From Actinomycetota bacterium (GTDB lineage Bacteria > Actinomycetota > Acidimicrobiia > Acidimicrobiales > Ilumatobacteraceae), in contig JAPKZT010000279.1 of the NCBI GenBank assembly GCA_026393655.1, positions 5,969-14,867 of the forward strand: a stretch of 8,899 nt of DNA. Reading direction: 5' to 3'. A program made the translations under genes and the position numbers. Of this stretch, positions 5,831 to 8,899 are shown piece after piece; positions within the stretch are counted from its first letter, which is position 1, and the number at the start of each line of letters is the position of its first letter. The notes below the pieces were generated by a model that had not been told where the DNA came from, did not search any database, and saw only the letters and a program-made list of their open reading frames with translations.

Positions 5831-7749
5831 AATTGGACGCACGTAAAACGTATTACCCTTGTTGTAGTTGGAGTACTGAGTGCCGTCAGTGAATAACTGA
5901 TGCCACACGGCGGCATTGTCAACCTCAGAAGAACTCCAATAGCGAGCATTCGAAAAACCAGTGGCTCCCCAAGTAGCAGAGTTCAAAGTGCCGCCAGATC
6001 TGATTAAGCTCATCTTTTGACGGTAAATGCCAGTCGGTTTTGTCGCCATTCGAATAGGCCCAAGCAACACCAGCGGCATAATTACTTGTCGAAACAGAAC
6101 CGGCCGCGGTTAAGCGAGAATAAATCTGGTTGGTGTTCGCCATACCCATACCAATCTGTGTTGCAGCGGTACGCGAAGAAGCTTGATTACTTGCTGGTTG
6201 TGGGTAGATGCTCTGTGAATTACACCAATCTAAACCTAAAACAGTTGCGTGATAACAGAATTGAACTGCAGTTGCCCACACAACTCCTGTTGATTGGTCG
6301 GAAGGGGCAGCTTCAAGATACTTGCAACTCGTGCCGCAATCTGAACCTGTTGAAGTAAATGTGCCACCGGATGCTTGAACGTAGAACACGATGCCACCAC
6401 CTGGACCGGTGTTACCCAACACGCATGTTCCGCCTTGTGCACATGTAGCGACTGGTGTTACCGAAGCTGACGCACTCGACAAATTTGATGTGCCAGCAGA
6501 GTTTGTTGCTGTTGTCTTAAACGTGTAAGCCGTACCGTTTGTTAAACCGGTGACAATACATGAACTAGCCGGAACAGTAACTGTGCAGCCTGTCGAATAA
6601 TTGACACCATCAGTTGATTTAGTGATCGTGTAACTAGTTGGTGTACCACCAGTACCAGCAGCAACAGAAACAGTGACTTGAGTGTTACCTGAAACACCGG
6701 TTGGAGTGGCTGGAGTGCCTGGTACAACTACAGGTGCAACTGTTGTTGCTGAAACTGCAGTAGTTGTGGTTGCTGGTGCTGTTGTGGTTGGCGCTATCGA
6801 AGCAGCAGCAGAACAACCACCTGCACGAGCAGTACTATCGCTACCCCAATACCAAGGAATCCCTGAACCATCAGGGCAAGTGCCACCAAAATGATGAACT
6901 AGTTGTAGTTGTAGTTGTTGTCGATGATGTAGTTGTTGTTGTTGAAGTTGGCGCCGTAGTAGATGTAGTTGTTGTTGCTGAAGAAGTATTTGTAGCGGGG
7001 CTGGTTGTCACAGTTTTTGTTGAGCTAGCACCAATACCAGTACCAGCAGCACCTTTAGTTGGGATCAAACTGATGGTTTCGTTCACACCTTTTTTAACAG
7101 GATCGTCAACATTTTTAGACACACCCTGGCCTTTTAACACCCAGTTAACAGGACCAGTGTTAGCAGCACAAATACCAGACGGTTCATAACGCAGTAAACC
7201 AGTTGCCGCATCGACACAAGCCAAAACCTGTTTATTTGAAGCCACAACAACAGCAGAAGTGTTTTTCGCAACACACTTACCGTCTTGAGCCAAAGTCATC
7301 TGACGATTATTGCTATTCACACAAATCTTTGGCGATGCACCGGTGTCAAGCCACTCGACTTTCACCTCACCAGGCGCACACGAATTATTTGCAGTGTCAC
7401 GCAACACCGAAGTTGATTTATTCGCGCACATAGAAATCACACCGGGAGCATCAACAGCCACAATCAAACCAGCCGAACCAGACGTCCCGGCTGATAACAC
7501 CGGCATGGTCGTGCTCACTGCGATAATCACATTTTTATTTTTTGGTTTAACAGGCACCGTCGTCTTAACAGGCTTAACTGTTTTAGTCGGCACAGTTGTA
7601 CTAGTTGTGCTAGTTGCACTGGTCGGCATCACAGACACAGCAACAGCAGCACTCGACGAAACAGGTGCAACACCACTAGTCGCGTTCGCCACAGACACAC
7701 TCGACGAAACACACAACACAATAATCAAAACAAACAAACGCCTAACCAC
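5816..7749 (-). pseudogene. second copy of secreted FN3/DUF1566 protein, interrupted by two frameshifts
   Basis: Starts at GTG 7749 with GGGGG 4 nt upstream. The first segment reads a signal peptide (VRRLFVLIIVL...ANA), the PTKTVKPVKTTVPVKPK linker, three C-x15-C modules (Cys 108/124, 143/159, 178/194) and the Thr-rich stalk, then stops at 6871-6873 after SSSFWWHLP. One frame over, the expected GGTCPDGSGIPWYWG, one FN3 domain and the DUF1566 lead-in continue to SKDELNQI near 6010. A second shift in the same direction is then needed to read SGGTLNSATWG...ARYWSSSE...VRPIRAFG to the TGA at 5816. Against the first copy, the first break is a net 8-nt deletion after the Thr tract, so a single-base homopolymer miscall is unlikely there. 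The three pieces remain well conserved, so the inactivation looks recent. The N-terminal part alone could still be made as a short secreted stalk of about 292 residues. Confidence 0.8.
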
Positions 7750-7769
7750 TGCACCCCCGGCCGATCGAT

Positions 7770-7783
7770 TTGATTAGAATCAA
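7770..7783. promoter_or_regulatory. palindrome upstream of second secreted-protein copy
   Basis: TTGATT-AG-AATCAA, with 6-bp arms and a 2-nt spacer, lies 21 bp before the GTG at 7749. The first copy has only a looser TTGAT...ATCAA pair at 3530-3548. It could be an operator; chance cannot be excluded in AT-rich sequence. Confidence 0.3.
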
Positions 7784-7846
7784 GGTCTGTATTTTTAGCG
7801 TAGCCGTCTACCTATGTTCTAGATTTGTTTCCAGTTTCTAAGTTTA

Positions 7847-7862
7847 ATTCTGATTAGGCTCT
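7847..7862 (+). promoter_or_regulatory. 16-nt conserved box (copy 2)
   Basis: Identical to 3621-3636. It persists although the regulator gene it would have served has been lost. Confidence 0.4.
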
Positions 7863-7894
7863 TAAACGCAATTTATTGCTGAACGAAGATCGAA

Positions 7895-8030
7895 TCAAGT
7901 GACGGCTTGGACAATAACCAACTCAGTCAACGTAAAACCAGAATCACCGCGACCAAAGCCGCGCAATCTGCGCGAACATTTATACCGAGAACGCCCTAAA
8001 TCCACCTCAAAAATTTACATCAAAACGCCA
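7895..8030 (-). pseudogene. 5' relic of a type IV prepilin gene
   Basis: On the minus strand a 36-codon frame runs from GTG 8005 to TGA 7895. It contains RRLRGFGRGDSGFTLTELVIV, matching the RRDSG/FTLTELAIAMV class III signal of the prepilin at 4369-5757, and then switches to unrelated QAVT. DNA similarity to 5687-5790 continues into the upstream non-coding part (AAATTTAC context, about 8009-8018). The similarity stops at about 7911, exactly where sequence matching the regulator upstream region begins. The hydrophobic helix and the whole globular domain are missing, so it cannot be a functional pilin. It is the scar of a deletion that joined the regulator start to the prepilin leader. Confidence 0.8.
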
Positions 8031-8066
8031 GCCTATTTACGGACACCGAGACAGTACGCAAGATGC

Positions 8067-8899
8067 TCATTCAGACGAGCGCAACGCCCGCCAGAGTTTG
8101 CGGTAGTTGCGGTACTCGTAGGCATCAGAGACAAACCCTGCGAGTCGCAATTGTTTGTGATATTCAGGCAGTGACCGAAAGGGAATACCTGCGTCAAGAT
8201 GATGAGCAATATGCCAACCGAGATTGAACGGCACAAAATAAAATCGAGTCAGCCAGTGTTGACGCACCGAGTGAGTCGTTACTCGCCGATCACTGTCTGC
8301 GCGCAACCCACCATGTTCGGCAATTGATCGCAACCGGTTCATTACTCGCCACACGGTCAAATACGGCAGAAGCCATAAGCCGACATAGACATATGGGTTG
8401 AGGATTAGCACACTTGCGAGAAGTGCAATCAAATGAAACGCAAAGATTTTACGTTGTGTGTTGTATCGCACCGCCCCCGAATGCACGGTCTCAGAATTCA
8501 CGGTTGCAGAATGCACGGTCTCAGTTTGAACCGCGTCGCGCAATTGCTGACGCAACAAACGCCAACCAGTTTTGCCAAATGCGTCGCGTCGCATCTTGCG
8601 CCAAAAACTTGCACGAGTTACTGGATAATTTGCATACAGCGCAATATCTGGCTCATTCGGGCCAAACTCTTGACGATGGTGGGCCATATGCACTCGCCTG
8701 TAACCATCGGTGTTGGTAAACGATGGGTAACCAAGAATCCAGCGACCAACAAAATCGTTGACTAATCGATTGCTAAATAACAGTCGATGCGCAGATTCAT
8801 GCATCAGCGCTAATAACTGAGCGTGAGTCCGGCCGATTAGCAGAAACGCAACGACATAAATAAGTGGATTATTCAAAGTCAACGCAATCCAAATAATTA
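8067..8899 (-). CDS. membrane fatty acid desaturase (N-terminus outside window)
   Basis: The frame is open to the window edge; the TTG at 8882 lies inside a hydrophobic segment (IIWIALTLNNPLIYVVAFLLI) and is not the true start. Three His boxes of the di-iron membrane desaturase/hydroxylase family are present: HESAH (residues 28-32 counted from 8882), HMAHH (65-69) and HIAHH (224-228), plus an SIAEHGG segment that often carries an extra ligand. In this family the enzymes use O2 and electrons from a reductase to introduce double bonds in acyl chains; substrate and regiospecificity cannot be told. Between boxes 2 and 3 are membrane segments (FHLIALLASVLIL and YVGLWLLPYL), preceded by an odd repetitive insertion (TVHSATVNSETVHSG). 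The gene ends at TGA 8067. It is the first intact gene beyond the duplicated surface module and probably unrelated to it. Confidence 0.88.
   Translation of the reverse strand, partial: IIWIALTLNNPLIYVVAFLLIGRTHAQLLALMHESAHRLLFSNRLVNDFVGRWILGYPSFTNTDGYRRVHMAHHRQEFGPNEPDIALYANYPVTRASFWRKMRRDAFGKTGWRLLRQQLRDAVQTETVHSATVNSETVHSGAVRYNTQRKIFAFHLIALLASVLILNPYVYVGLWLLPYLTVWRVMNRLRSIAEHGGLRADSDRRVTTHSVRQHWLTRFYFVPFNLGWHIAHHLDAGIPFRSLPEYHKQLRLAGFVSDAYEYRNYRKLWRALRSSE
8478..8522 (-). repeat. three 15-bp in-frame tandem repeats inside the desaturase gene
   Basis: Units at 8478-8492, 8493-8507 and 8508-8522 (consensus AGAATGCACGGTCTC; the middle unit differs at three bases) encode TVHSG, TVNSE and TVHSA. 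They sit in the cytoplasmic loop region between the second His box and the next membrane segment, so length change would not break the frame. Confidence 0.85.

Larger units (their letters stand above)
7750..7898. promoter_or_regulatory. second copy of the divergent upstream region, regulator gene missing
   Basis: This region corresponds to 3510-3680. It shares the 16-nt box (7847-7862) and ends in TCAAGTGAC at the position of the regulator's GTG (7899). The phased GTTAC boxes of the first copy are absent. Instead there is a different palindrome, TTGATT-AG-AATCAA (7770-7783), immediately upstream of the secreted-protein start. The AGGGGGG SD of the regulator is also gone. Confidence 0.5.

Noticed and set aside
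6886..6893. Programmed frameshift in the second secreted-protein copy
   Set aside because: No slippery heptamer with a downstream structure was seen. The site is an 8-nt net deletion relative to the first copy, and a second unrelated frameshift lies downstream.
3510..8030. Insertion sequence or integron as cause of the duplication
   Set aside because: No transposase, integrase, terminal inverted repeats or attC-like sites were seen; homologous or slippage-type recombination between repeats is sufficient.
7899..8174. Plus-strand 91-codon open frame starting at the old regulator GTG
   Set aside because: It reads antisense through the prepilin relic and the end of the desaturase gene, has no SD, and no homology to TetR beyond the start codon.

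Overview
The window looks like an accessory, surface-structure region of a moderate-GC bacterial chromosome (58%, 52% and 46% GC in the three 120-nt stretches I counted by hand). Extracytoplasmic proteins with Thr/Val-rich stalks, fibronectin type III (FN3) repeats and C-x15-C beta modules, together with many GTG/TTG starts, suggest an actinobacterium, perhaps a freshwater/aquatic Acidimicrobiia-like lineage. That taxonomic call is inference; no marker gene is present. No tRNA, rRNA, CRISPR, transposase or reverse transcriptase was seen.

Layout. 1-450 (+): the 3' end of an SNF2/RapA-type helicase, followed 26 bp later by a small NTF2/SnoaL-like gene (477-911, +). 960-3509 (-): a large secreted protein with signal peptide, Pro/Thr linker, three C-x15-C repeats, Thr-rich stalk, three FN3 repeats and a C-terminal DUF1566/Lcl_C domain. 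3510-3680: divergent regulatory region. 3681-4277 (+): a TetR-family regulator. 4369-5757 (-): a type IV prepilin-like protein whose C-terminus is also a DUF1566 domain. 5816-7749 (-): a second copy of the secreted protein, broken by two frameshifts. 7750-8030: a second copy of the divergent regulatory region that stops at the regulator's start codon and runs directly into a 5' relic of the prepilin gene. 8067-8899 (-): a membrane fatty acid desaturase lacking its N-terminus at the window edge.

The centre of the window (about 935-8030) is best read as a tandemly duplicated module [secreted FN3/DUF1566 protein (-) / TetR regulator (+) / DUF1566 prepilin (-)]. In the second copy a deletion equivalent to about 3686-5686 removed the regulator and nearly all of the prepilin gene. 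The same DUF1566 tail, ending in (V)RPxRAFG, is attached to two quite different carriers: a secreted stalk protein and a pilin. This suggests an interchangeable ligand-binding or adhesive tip module, displayed either on a stalk or on a pilus/pseudopilus and controlled by the local TetR protein. The role is inferred; the duplication, fusion, deletion scar and frameshifts can be read from the sequence.
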